Both the position numbers and the translations under genes were made by a program. This document shows positions 1 to 7,506 of a stretch of 64,000 bases of DNA, one piece after another; position 1 is the stretch's first letter, and every line of letters begins with the position of its first letter. The stretch is from assembly GCF_900109345.1 (NCBI RefSeq), contig NZ_FNZN01000002.1, positions 124,001-188,000 on the forward strand, read 5' to 3'. This stretch comes from Maribacter orientalis. Lineage in GTDB: Bacteria; Bacteroidota; Bacteroidia; Flavobacteriales; Flavobacteriaceae. Under the pieces are notes generated by a model. It was not told the DNA's origin and made no database searches. It worked only from the letters and a program-made list of their open reading frames with translations.

Positions 1-360
1 GATTGTTCAATATATAAATTATCAACCTATTGATTTAGAATATCAAACGGAATGGATTTAAAATTAGTTAAAGAAGAAAACATTATATATCAAAGTGTAT
101 AAAACATAGCTAATAAGTGCTAGATCGAAAGGGATGGGTTTATTTGTGAAGACCGCCAATTTTTAACTGATTTAGGTTTTGAATATTCCACATCATCTAT
201 TTCAGATGAATTATTGTCAAAAAATGAGGAATTAATAAGTGGACTTGTTTACAAAAAAACATGGTTAGATATTGCGTTGAAAAATACAAAAGAATGAAAA
301 GGAAAAACTGAAAATTTAATTGACAACATAACAACGGAGATTAAAAAAAGTAAATAACAT
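1..360. other. Non-coding / decayed stretch at the window edge
   Basis: No complete gene is visible here. The stretch holds only short open segments, one of which (124-297) has plausible protein-like composition and is listed separately. The rest is AT-rich with stops in all frames. It probably represents decayed accessory DNA upstream of the small membrane protein gene at 361. Confidence 0.5.
124..297 (+). pseudogene. C-terminal remnant of an unidentified gene
   Basis: An open frame of 57 codons runs from just after a TAG at 121-123 to a TGA at 295-297. It has no start codon in a sensible place. The translation (containing FLTDLGFEYSTSSISDELL and LVYKKTWLDIALKN) has normal protein composition, with hydrophobic residues spaced as in a folded domain. 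I do not recognise the family. It may equally be a chance open frame, but the lack of a start and its position in a decayed region fit a truncated 3' end of a gene. Confidence 0.3.
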
Positions 361-645
361 ATGCAAAACAAAAGACCTATACGTATTGCGCTTATTACAT
401 TGGTTATATTGCTAATACCATTCATAGCAATGCAATTTACCAATGAAGTACAATGGACAATAGCAGATTTTATAATCGCCGGAGGACTTTTATTCTTTGC
501 TGGTTTGGCCATCGAAACGGTAACGAGAAGAATAAAGAACAAGACCTATAAGCTGGTTTTACTAGTCGCTATTTTTAGTGTCTTAATACTCATTTGGATA
601 GAACTTGCGGTGGGAATATTCGGGACTCCATTTAGCGGTAATTAA
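361..645 (+). CDS. Small three-helix membrane protein, uncharacterised
   Basis: This 94-residue protein has three predicted membrane segments at about residues 9-27, 35-54 and 64-87. A basic cytoplasmic loop (TRRIKNK) lies between helices 2 and 3. The ATG at 361 follows an A-rich leader, as is usual in Bacteroidota. I know of similar short hypothetical membrane proteins in Flavobacteriaceae but no function for them. It is followed 30 bp later by the DUF2200 gene on the same strand, so the two may be co-transcribed. Confidence 0.7.
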   Translation: MQNKRPIRIALITLVILLIPFIAMQFTNEVQWTIADFIIAGGLLFFAGLAIETVTRRIKNKTYKLVLLVAIFSVLILIWIELAVGIFGTPFSGN

Positions 646-675
646 ATTGTATATAAAATCTTAACAAACTACCTC

Positions 676-1041
676 ATGAAATCAACAAGCCATCATGATG
701 AGCGTATTGCAAAAATGATATTTGGATCAGTGTATCCACATTACGTGGCAAAAGTTGAGAAGAAAGGGAGAACCAAAGAAGAATTGAACCAAGTTATTGA
801 GTGGTTGACAGGGTTTACTGAGAACAGGTTACAAAAGCTTATAGATGAAAAAGTAACTTTTGAAACGTTTTTTGAGCGTGCTGCATTACATTCAAATGCG
901 CAATACATTACCGGTATTATTTGTGGCTATAGGGTTGAGGACATTGAAAACCCGTTAACCCAAAAAGTACGATACTTAGACAAGCTGGTAGATGAGTTAG
1001 CAAAGGGCCGTAAGATGGAAAAGATTTTACGCGTTTCGTAA
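676..1041 (+). CDS. DUF2200 domain-containing protein
   Basis: This 121-residue protein matches the DUF2200 family along its length. The recognisable blocks are RIAKMIFGSVYPHYVAKVEKK near the start, the KGRTKEELNQVIEWLTG segment, then FETFFERA, ITGIICGYRVEDIENPL and the C-terminal KVRYLDKLVDELAKGRKMEKILR. The family is short, soluble and widespread in bacteria, with no known biochemical role. Start, length and end all agree with the family, so the gene looks intact. It lies at the border of the decayed region that follows. Confidence 0.88.
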   Translation: MKSTSHHDERIAKMIFGSVYPHYVAKVEKKGRTKEELNQVIEWLTGFTENRLQKLIDEKVTFETFFERAALHSNAQYITGIICGYRVEDIENPLTQKVRYLDKLVDELAKGRKMEKILRVS

Positions 1042-1399
1042 ATGGATCCTTCCTGCTGTATGTATGGCACAATTGAAATGCCCTCACCGTTTTTGTAATA
1101 AAAAGAAGATTTCGTTCGATTTTAGAACATCTGTAAGTCGCTGTACAATAATCTTCTGTACCTTGCAGTAGAACAAGCAAAGTACACTCCCCCTACCACT
1201 TTAGCATAGCTAAATTTAAAACACCCATATAAGAGCTATTACCTATACTCCATGCTATTGGTAACATAAGTACATATTACCGTATACAATTGTTGGCGGT
1301 AATTTAGTAACGACAATACAAATAAATAAGCATAAATTATTGTCAGTATAACAATACAAATTAGAGTATTAATTAATCATTCATTTAAACCATAAAATC
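1042..1399. other. Intergenic region carrying repeat copy A
   Basis: No gene is supported in this 358-bp stretch. It contains repeat copy A (1161-1305), which recurs 1.35 kb downstream in front of the NACHT gene. The last 90 bp before the ATG at 1400 are very AT-rich and are the likely promoter region of the SnoaL-like gene, but no clear TAnnTTTG box is visible. Confidence 0.6.
1161..1305 (+). repeat. Divergent direct repeat, copy A
   Basis: The first 53 bases (starting CCTTGCAGTA) match positions 2515-2567 at roughly 45 of 53 by eye, including the shared run AAGTACACTCCCCCTA. The middle is weaker. The end contains CAATTGTTGGCGGTAATT, matching CAATTGTTAGCAGAAATT at 2642-2659. The start and end motifs keep almost the same spacing in both copies (offset 1354 and 1355), so this is one element of about 145 bp rather than two chance matches. 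Confidence 0.7.
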
Positions 1400-1819
1400 A
1401 TGAAAGCTTTTAAAAACGCAACAACATTTTTCCACAATTGTGAATCTGCAAAAGGATGGGAAGCCTGTAAAGAGTTTGCCATAGAAAATGCTAAATTCAA
1501 TGCTCAAAGCGAGCCCATAACTGATGTTACAAAACTTGAGGATTATGTTAATTGGATGAAAGGGTTAGGGAGCATTACAATGCCTGGCTGTTCTTATAAA
1601 GTGCATTCTTCTGCTTATGATGAAACCACTAGTACTGCACTATTTTTTGCCACTTTTACAGGTACGCATTCTGGAGATGGAGGACCAATACCACCAAGCA
1701 ATAAAACTACAAACTCAGAATATGTATATGCTTTAAAAATGAACGATGATGATAAGGTAGAAAGTATGACTAAGATTTGGAATTCTTCGTGGGCATTACG
1801 AGAACTTGGTTGGATGTAA
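1400..1819 (+). CDS. SnoaL/NTF2-like fold protein
   Basis: This 139-residue cytoplasmic protein has no signal peptide and resembles SnoaL-like/NTF2-superfamily proteins. Features include an N-terminal helix with CESAKGWEACKEFAIENAKF, a DYVNWMKGL segment and C-terminal strands ending KIWNSSWALRELGWM. The NTF2 fold serves in polyketide cyclases, isomerases and many small-ligand binders, so the substrate cannot be inferred. The gene follows repeat copy A and precedes a decayed gene that also looks NTF2-like. Start and length look complete. Confidence 0.75.
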   Translation: MKAFKNATTFFHNCESAKGWEACKEFAIENAKFNAQSEPITDVTKLEDYVNWMKGLGSITMPGCSYKVHSSAYDETTSTALFFATFTGTHSGDGGPIPPSNKTTNSEYVYALKMNDDDKVESMTKIWNSSWALRELGWM

Positions 1820-1918
1820 AGTATTTAAAAATATATAGAATTTTTGAATCTTTAACATGTGTAAACTATGTGCCTTAACAAACATTTAAAACAACCAAAA
1901 TCGAATAGGAAAACACAT

Positions 1919-2453
1919 CTGAAAATAGTAGTTTCTCTTTTCTTAATTCTTTAGGTAACGAATCAAATTATTGCACAGCACGGCATAAAAGCCCATAAGG
2001 ATTCGTTAGAAACCATTGTTAAGAAATCGTATGATGTACACCTTAAACTATTTCAAGCTTATTCGACAGTAGAGGATATCGACAACGCTTTTTAACTTTT
2101 TACGGAGGACTTTACATATGTTCATCCAAAATATGGCGGAGTATACCCCGAGAGAGGATTTGTATAATGGATATGTCAGAAATCAAAAAAATGGAGGGTA
2201 CGATGGAAAAGTCACGGATATTATATTACTACATAAAATTATCGGACTGAACGCTGTCGTTATTCAAAAAAGTTTTGTTGAAAAAAAAGAAGTCAAAATC
2301 AAAGATGGCGAACCGGAAATGACCCTTTTTGAATTTAGGGACAGAAAAATATCTCGAATCTTTGAATATTTTATGGCAAAAAAGGGTATACTTTTCGGTG
2401 TGGTCTTCTGTACCAAAACCGGCATACACCCACTCACCATTTTCGTAACCTAA
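1919..2453 (+). pseudogene. Disrupted exported NTF2-like gene
   Basis: Reading from a CTG at 1919 gives a signal-peptide-like start (LKIVVSLFLIL, then QIIAQHG) and an NTF2-like body. The frame is broken by TAG at 1952-1954 and TAA at 2093-2095. It then shifts at a run of four C (2146-2149): before the run the frame reads FTEDFTYVHPKYGGVYP, after it a different frame continues as REDLYNGYVRNQKNGGYDGKVTDI and ends around FRDRKISRIFEYF. With no ATG, two stops and a frameshift this is a pseudogene. The ATG at 2118 gives a partial open frame to 2453, but its first residues are out of phase with the family. The last 20 or so codons look unrelated and may mark a junction. Confidence 0.8.
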
Positions 2454-2459
2454 AAATGA

Positions 2460-2496
2460 CATTTTCTTACAACTTTACGGTAATCCGTAAGAAAAT
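2460..2496. repeat. Inverted repeat between pseudogene and NACHT gene
   Basis: TTTTCTTAC and GTAAGAAAA pair across about 14 bases, and inside them TTACGG/CCGTAA can form a competing stem. The A/T-rich flanks are compatible with a bidirectional terminator, but there is no clean T-run. Confidence 0.45.
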
Positions 2497-2514
2497 ATAC
2501 CACCTTCATCGCTA

Positions 2515-2660
2515 TCTTGCAGTACACCAAGCAAAGTACACTCCCCCTAATGCTTTAGCGTAACTAATTATATAACATAGAGATAAATACTAGTTACTTT
2601 ATTCCTTGATATTGGGGGATATAATTACCAGTAACTATATCCAATTGTTAGCAGAAATTA
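2515..2660 (+). repeat. Divergent direct repeat, copy B
   Basis: This is the second copy of the element at 1161-1305, here placed immediately upstream of the NACHT gene. The end motif CAATTGTTAGCAGAAATT lies only 10 bp before the likely ATG at 2669. A short inverted relative of the end motif (CTTCCGCTAACAAAG) follows the NACHT stop at about 6052-6066, so the gene is bracketed by related motifs. Confidence 0.65.
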
Positions 2661-2668
2661 AAAAACAC

Positions 2669-5600
2669 ATGAATCAAGAACATATATTATATCGAATATC
2701 ACAACTTCTTTCTAGATTCAGGGAACAAATCAAAATATTAAATTCAAATGGAGAATTTAGTATAAATACTCATGCTGAAAATATCCTAATCAAAGTTTTA
2801 AACGAGATATACGAATGTGATCTTGAAAATGTAAATTATTCCGAGAACAAAACTTATCCGAGCATTGACTTAAGAGATAAACCAAATAGAATAGCAATAC
2901 AAGTAACATCAACTGCCGACCTCAAAAAGGTTAAACACACATTGACAAAATTCATTGAAAAAGGAATTTATAAAGATTTTGATAGGCTTTTTATTTTCAT
3001 AATAACAGAAAAACAGTCTAAATATGATCAATCGAAAATAGATGAAACTACCAAAGGAAAATTCATTTTTAAGGCTGAGTCTATTATTGACCGAACTAAC
3101 GTTTATTTAGAATTAAATAAACAAAACGATTTAAAAAAAATCAATCGAATCTGTACTCTATTAGAAGAACAGTTTGCTGATAACAAGCCTGAATTAGATA
3201 AGTGGGATCTGTATTGTAAAGGGTTAGAAGAGTATGATAAATATATAACAAACTACTACAACTTTCTAGATATAAAAGGCTTTTCCCCTAAAATACACAA
3301 TACACAAGTTAAAATCAATCTTGAAAAAATTTACGTCCCATTAACTTTAAAAATTGAAAGTGAAATTGGTTCGACTGAAAAAAAAGAAGATATTGAGATA
3401 TTATATTCAATAGAAAAGGCTCTAATCCATTTTAACAAAATAGTAATTCTTGGAGACCCAGGCTCAGGAAAATCTACTATTTTAAAACACTTGGCACACA
3501 AAATATGCTCTCAAAGACCAACTGAAAGCCAATTAAGTGATTTAGTACCAGTGATAATTAAGGGAAGTGAATTTTCGAAATATGTTTCAACTACTTCAAA
3601 AAAATTATCAGAATATATAATTGACCAAATTGATAAAAAATTTGAATTTCTATTTACTGAGAAACTTGAAAGTAATCATTTGTTAGTTTTAATTGATGGA
3701 ATTGACGAAATCAACAATGTTAGTTTAAGACATTCCGTTGTTAATCGAATTAATTCTTTTATTGCTCAATATCCAGAAATAAAAGTAATAGTATCATCAA
3801 GGATTGTTGGATATAAAGAAACTCGGCTAAATGGTTATTTTAATCATCTGCAAGTAGTGGAATTTAAAAAAGAACAAATCGAACTATTTGTTAATAGTTG
3901 GTATTTATCTATTGCTTCAAACTCAGATAACGACAAAGAAGTAGCGAAGAGAAGTGCAAAAGAATTATTCAAATCTATTAAAAAGAATGATTCTGTTCTA
4001 AAGATGGCCAGCAACCCTCTTTTAGTTACAATAATAGCCCTAATACATCATCAAGGTGGGGCATTGCCTGAAAAACGAGTTTCCCTTTACGATATCGCGA
4101 CTTCGACTTTTTTAGAAAATTGGGTTAGACAGAGAGAAACCGAAAGAAACTCTTCTTTTGATAAAGAAACTTTAATATCAATTCTAGCACCCATTTCATA
4201 TCATATACATCAGAATTATTCTACAGGTCTAATTACTGAGACTGAATTAAAATCGCTATTTAAACAGGAATATAATAATGTTTATCCTTATCAAAGCAAA
4301 AAAGAGGAATCACAAGACCTAAAGGATTTGATTAATTTCTTGCGTGAAGATGCAGGATTTCTATTTGAAAAAGGTTTGGATAAAAATGGAGAATCACTAT
4401 TCGGTTTTGTTCATCAAACTTTTCAGGAATATTTTACTTCCATAGAATTTAAAACAAGATGGAAAGAAGATTATTATGCAAAAAATCTTGATGAGTATGT
4501 GTTCAATCCTAATTGGGCTGAAGTTATTAAGTTGTCAGCGTCATCTTTTAAATTCACTGAACAAGGTAGGTTAGGAAGACAGTATTCTACGAATATCTTA
4601 AAGGATATCTTAAGTGTTAATGATTCTATTGAAGAAATGTACCGTCCGTTAAAATTAGTATTTCAAGCACTAATTGATGATACAGAAGTTGAATTTCCTT
4701 TTTTTATTCAATTAATTGATCAAGTTTTTAAAGAAATTCTATCTCAAGATGAAAATCATGGTCCGGAATATGAACACAACAGGGAAGTTTGGTCATTCAA
4801 ATATTTTATTGAATCACTTTTAGAAACAAAAACGTATCAAAATTATTTAGTCCAAAGAATTGTTAATGAAGTTAATGATGAACAAACATCTTCCTTATTA
4901 AAACACAATTTGGTTCAAATTTTAATTAATAAGTCGAATATCCAAGATGTAAAAGAGGAACTTATAAAGATCCTAAAATCAGATAATACTGAATTGAAAA
5001 AACAACTTTTTGAGTATAATACGGTGATGCCAGTTGCAGAGATTGTTTTCACAAAAGAATTTCGAAATTCCATTGTTGATTATATTAATACTGCAGATTA
5101 TATAGAAAGTTATAGTGGCCATTTACCTACCCAATATCATTGTGCTTTTGAAAAAACTAAAAAGCAAGGAGATCTCGCTGAATATATTGAAAAAATATCT
5201 TCAGAATCGTATGCTGAAAAGTATAAAGAAGAACTTCTACTTTCAATAAGACTAATTGAAAATGAAAAAATAAAGTATGATTACATTAATTCTATTGTTT
5301 TTTCAATAGGAATGAGTGACCTAGAGAACCTAAATGAATATGTAAATTCATTAAAAAATGAGTATCCAAATTTGAAATTTCCTAAAATAGAGAAATACAT
5401 TCTTGAATTAGAGGAATTTAGTTCTTATGGCTTAAATGAATACGAGTTGTTAAATTTTGACAATATAAAAATCTATAATAAAAAGGATGAACCTTCAGTA
5501 TTTGCCTTTATAAAAAATAAGGAAGTCAAATTTTACCCATACCCTTTCAATGAATCCGATTTGAACATTTACTTTAACAGTGAAACAAAGTCATTTTTAA

Positions 5601-6049
5601 AATTTCTAGACTTAATTCTTCCAACAATTATTGGCTCAGAATCTGTGCTGTCTATAACAAAACGTGATGATTTACTTAGGTTCATTAAGTTTCAAAAACA
5701 CATCCATTGGTACACGAGATTAGATCTGACGGAAGTTATTTATTATTGCTTTCAAATGTTATTTGACAAAAAACTAGATTATGATGAAAGCTTATTGAAT
5801 TGGATAAAAACTCAAACGGAAATAAGACACAGAAGATTTAAAATTTCTGATGATTTCAATAAATCTGAACTTATTTCCAAAATAGAATCATCAAAACTTA
5901 AGATACATGATAAACTCTATATTCTAAGTCTAATAGGGGAAAAGAATGATTATGAAAAATATATTAATCCAACTATTAACAGTATGAATGATGCTGAATC
6001 AGAAAAAAATAAAAAAGAAATTAAACAAGTTCTATACGAAATACTATAA
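2669..6049 (+). CDS. SMEK-like/NACHT STAND NTPase, probable anti-phage NLR-type protein
   Basis: This protein of about 1126 residues has three parts. Residues 1-150 resemble the SMEK domain: LLSRFREQIK, INTHAENILIKVLNEIYE, the block PSIDLRDKPNRIAIQVTSTAD, then FDRLFIFIITEKQ. A NACHT-type ATPase follows, with Walker A GDPGSGKST at 262-270, Walker B LLVLIDGIDEIN from 338 and the winged-helix motif FVHQTFQEYF at about 580-589. The remaining 530 residues are helical and unassigned, probably a sensor. Bacterial NACHT proteins are known phage-defence NTPases that act by oligomerisation. An open frame extends to a TTG at 2606, but ATG 2669 places the SMEK-like domain at the N terminus and follows an A-rich leader. 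The gene is visibly AT-richer than its surroundings and stands alone between repeats and an IS, which suggests transfer. The domain fit is strong; the defence role is inferred. Confidence 0.85.
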   Translation: MNQEHILYRISQLLSRFREQIKILNSNGEFSINTHAENILIKVLNEIYECDLENVNYSENKTYPSIDLRDKPNRIAIQVTSTADLKKVKHTLTKFIEKGIYKDFDRLFIFIITEKQSKYDQSKIDETTKGKFIFKAESIIDRTNVYLELNKQNDLKKINRICTLLEEQFADNKPELDKWDLYCKGLEEYDKYITNYYNFLDIKGFSPKIHNTQVKINLEKIYVPLTLKIESEIGSTEKKEDIEILYSIEKALIHFNKIVILGDPGSGKSTILKHLAHKICSQRPTESQLSDLVPVIIKGSEFSKYVSTTSKKLSEYIIDQIDKKFEFLFTEKLESNHLLVLIDGIDEINNVSLRHSVVNRINSFIAQYPEIKVIVSSRIVGYKETRLNGYFNHLQVVEFKKEQIELFVNSWYLSIASNSDNDKEVAKRSAKELFKSIKKNDSVLKMASNPLLVTIIALIHHQGGALPEKRVSLYDIATSTFLENWVRQRETERNSSFDKETLISILAPISYHIHQNYSTGLITETELKSLFKQEYNNVYPYQSKKEESQDLKDLINFLREDAGFLFEKGLDKNGESLFGFVHQTFQEYFTSIEFKTRWKEDYYAKNLDEYVFNPNWAEVIKLSASSFKFTEQGRLGRQYSTNILKDILSVNDSIEEMYRPLKLVFQALIDDTEVEFPFFIQLIDQVFKEILSQDENHGPEYEHNREVWSFKYFIESLLETKTYQNYLVQRIVNEVNDEQTSSLLKHNLVQILINKSNIQDVKEELIKILKSDNTELKKQLFEYNTVMPVAEIVFTKEFRNSIVDYINTADYIESYSGHLPTQYHCAFEKTKKQGDLAEYIEKISSESYAEKYKEELLLSIRLIENEKIKYDYINSIVFSIGMSDLENLNEYVNSLKNEYPNLKFPKIEKYILELEEFSSYGLNEYELLNFDNIKIYNKKDEPSVFAFIKNKEVKFYPYPFNESDLNIYFNSETKSFLKFLDLILPTIIGSESVLSITKRDDLLRFIKFQKHIHWYTRLDLTEVIYYCFQMLFDKKLDYDESLLNWIKTQTEIRHRRFKISDDFNKSELISKIESSKLKIHDKLYILSLIGEKNDYEKYINPTINSMNDAESEKNKKEIKQVLYEIL

Positions 6050-6122
6050 AAACTTCCGCTAACAAAGAACTGAGGTAAAAAACAAGTAAATTCTTCCTTA
6101 ATCTGAGACAATACTATTCTAG

Positions 6123-6161
6123 GCTCATAGAAGCTAAAATCTGATTCTTTGAGCTTTTTTT
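6123..6161 (+). terminator. Rho-independent terminator after the NACHT gene
   Basis: GCTCA-t-AGAA pairs with TTCT-t-TGAGC around a 12-base loop, with one T-T mismatch, and is followed by seven T. It lies 73 bp after the NACHT stop and just before the 3' end of the opposing IS110 transposase gene. Confidence 0.7.
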
Positions 6162-6178
6162 ATGCTATTTATTCTCAT

Positions 6179-7147
6179 TTACCTAGGCAGTATCGAAACG
6201 TAAGTTTCATCATATGGTCTACCAGACTTTACAATAGCAAAAGACTGTTTGAGTAGTTTGTTAGCAACTGCTATCAATGCCAGTTTCTTACTCTTTCCTT
6301 TGTTGACGATTCGCTCATAAACTTCCTTACAAGCCTTGTTGTGCTTACAAGCATTAAAGGAACATAGGAATAATAAATTCCGAAGCTTTCTATTGCCCAC
6401 TTTGCTTATCCTTGCACGACCTCTTACGCTGCTTCCTGACTCACGTATCGTTGGGGTTATACCAACATAACTACAAAGCTGTGATGCCGTTTCGAACTTG
6501 CTAAAACCATCAGTTACCACTATTAAAAATAATGCAGTCTTTTGCCCTATTCCTGGTATTGAGGTTAACAAGGTCAATTGTTCTTGTTGATCCACTTTCA
6601 CCAATGACAAAATCTTTGATTCGATAGCTGCTACCTCCTTATTAAGCTGCTTCTTGTTACGTATCAAAGAACGATAAACAAACTTTGAGGGTATGCCCAA
6701 AACAGCTTCTCCATGTATTTTGTTCTTAGTTGCGGTACGTTGTTTTAAATAAGTATCCAATAACCGGAACAACTGTAGACACTCACTCTGCGTATCTGTC
6801 AAAGCATTGTAAAGAGGAACTTCATTGATCAAAGCATACTCACAAATAGCCTTCGCATCGCTCTTGTCCGTTTTTACCTTGGCCAATTTCATCTGGATGA
6901 AACGTTTAATGGACAAAGGGTTTACAACGGATAACATTACTCCATTTTTGTAAAGAAACTGTGCAAGCCTGTAATGATAATAACCTGTAGCTTCCATTAC
7001 CATCAATGAACCGTCAGGTAATTCTTTAAGGAACTTCTTAAAACCGGGTTCATAGTTCTTGTACCGGTTGTGACCTTGGGAACTACCGTGCACATCAAAG
7101 ACATCCTTACTGATGTCAACTCCAAAAGTTTCTTTATATTTATTCAT
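6179..7147 (-). CDS. IS110-family transposase (DEDD recombinase)
   Basis: The 322-residue protein has the N-terminal RuvC-like DEDD domain: D11 in FGVDISKDVFDV, E52 in VMEATGYYHY, and D94 and D97 in KTDKSDAKAI. The C-terminal Tnp_20 domain holds the serine motif (S237-S240 in RESGSSVRGR) and the following KVGNRKLRNLLF. This family recombines DNA under the guidance of a bridge RNA encoded in the element. The frame could start 87 bp earlier, but ATG at 7147 gives the usual N terminus (MNKYKETFGVDISKD) and leaves the upstream region free for the RNA. Length is normal and no disruption is visible. Confidence 0.93.
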   Translation of the reverse strand: MNKYKETFGVDISKDVFDVHGSSQGHNRYKNYEPGFKKFLKELPDGSLMVMEATGYYHYRLAQFLYKNGVMLSVVNPLSIKRFIQMKLAKVKTDKSDAKAICEYALINEVPLYNALTDTQSECLQLFRLLDTYLKQRTATKNKIHGEAVLGIPSKFVYRSLIRNKKQLNKEVAAIESKILSLVKVDQQEQLTLLTSIPGIGQKTALFLIVVTDGFSKFETASQLCSYVGITPTIRESGSSVRGRARISKVGNRKLRNLLFLCSFNACKHNKACKEVYERIVNKGKSKKLALIAVANKLLKQSFAIVKSGRPYDETYVSILPR

Positions 7148-7197
7148 AGGAACTGATCTATGAAAGAACTGGCTACCGGTATCACAACAACTTGAAA

Positions 7198-7322
7198 ACG
7201 AGATCAAGGTCTCACAGAACTGAACGTGATTCAAGTAGTAAAAGAGAGAGGATTATCAATGTTGTCGAAGTCTAAAGCTTCACCGTGTATACTAACCTTA
7301 ATTCTCTCTTTTGTTCTTTCTA
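7198..7322 (-). ncRNA. Candidate IS110 bridge RNA
   Basis: Upstream of the transposase start (minus strand) lie several hairpins. A perfect 10-bp stem joins 7313-7322 with 7240-7249 (AAAAGAGAGA/TCTCTCTTTT) around about 63 bases, which contain an inner GAAG/CTTC hairpin. A small GAGA/TCTC hairpin lies at about 7200-7213. IS110 elements of the IS621 type encode their bridge RNA exactly here, between the left end and the transposase gene. The position and structure fit; the guide loops and the RNA ends are not resolved. Confidence 0.5.
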
Positions 7323-7399
7323 GTTATATCAATGATTTACTGAAAATCAAACTTAAGAAGTTTATAAAAAATTGCTGGTGTTGTGCTTAAATAAAGGTC

Positions 7400-7458
7400 G
7401 TTGCACGTTTGCTACGTCTGAATTTCCTTCGGAAATTCCTCGCACGCAAACCCGCAAC
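7400..7458. repeat. Nested palindromic element upstream of the DUF389 gene
   Basis: Three nested arm pairs are visible: GTTGC (7400) with GCAAC (7454), TTTGC (7408) with GCAAA (7446), and GAATTTCC (7420-7427) with GGAAATTC (7431-7438) around a 3-base loop. The arrangement folds as a long imperfect cruciform or RNA hairpin. It is flanked by the IS110 element and the next gene, 49 bp before the ATG at 7507. It could be a REP-like or recombination-site-like repeat. Confidence 0.65.
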
Positions 7459-7506
7459 TTTCCATATACAAAAACTTAATGAGTAATCAAAACTGAATAT
7501 CTAACG

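Larger units (their letters stand above)
6162..7330 (-). mobile_element. IS110-family insertion sequence (limits approximate)
   Basis: The element comprises the DEDD transposase gene and the structured non-coding region upstream of it. IS110 elements lack terminal inverted repeats and make no long target duplication, so the ends cannot be fixed by eye; the left limit is placed after the terminator and the right limit after the large hairpin. The transposase frame is intact, so the copy may be active. It sits between the NACHT gene and the DUF389 gene. Confidence 0.7.

Noticed and set aside
2642-6066. Integron-like attC sites around the NACHT gene
   Set aside because: The motifs GTTAGC and GCTAAC recall attC cores, but the arms do not fit RYYYAAC/GTTRRRY and no integrase gene is present; kept only as an unexplained repeat.
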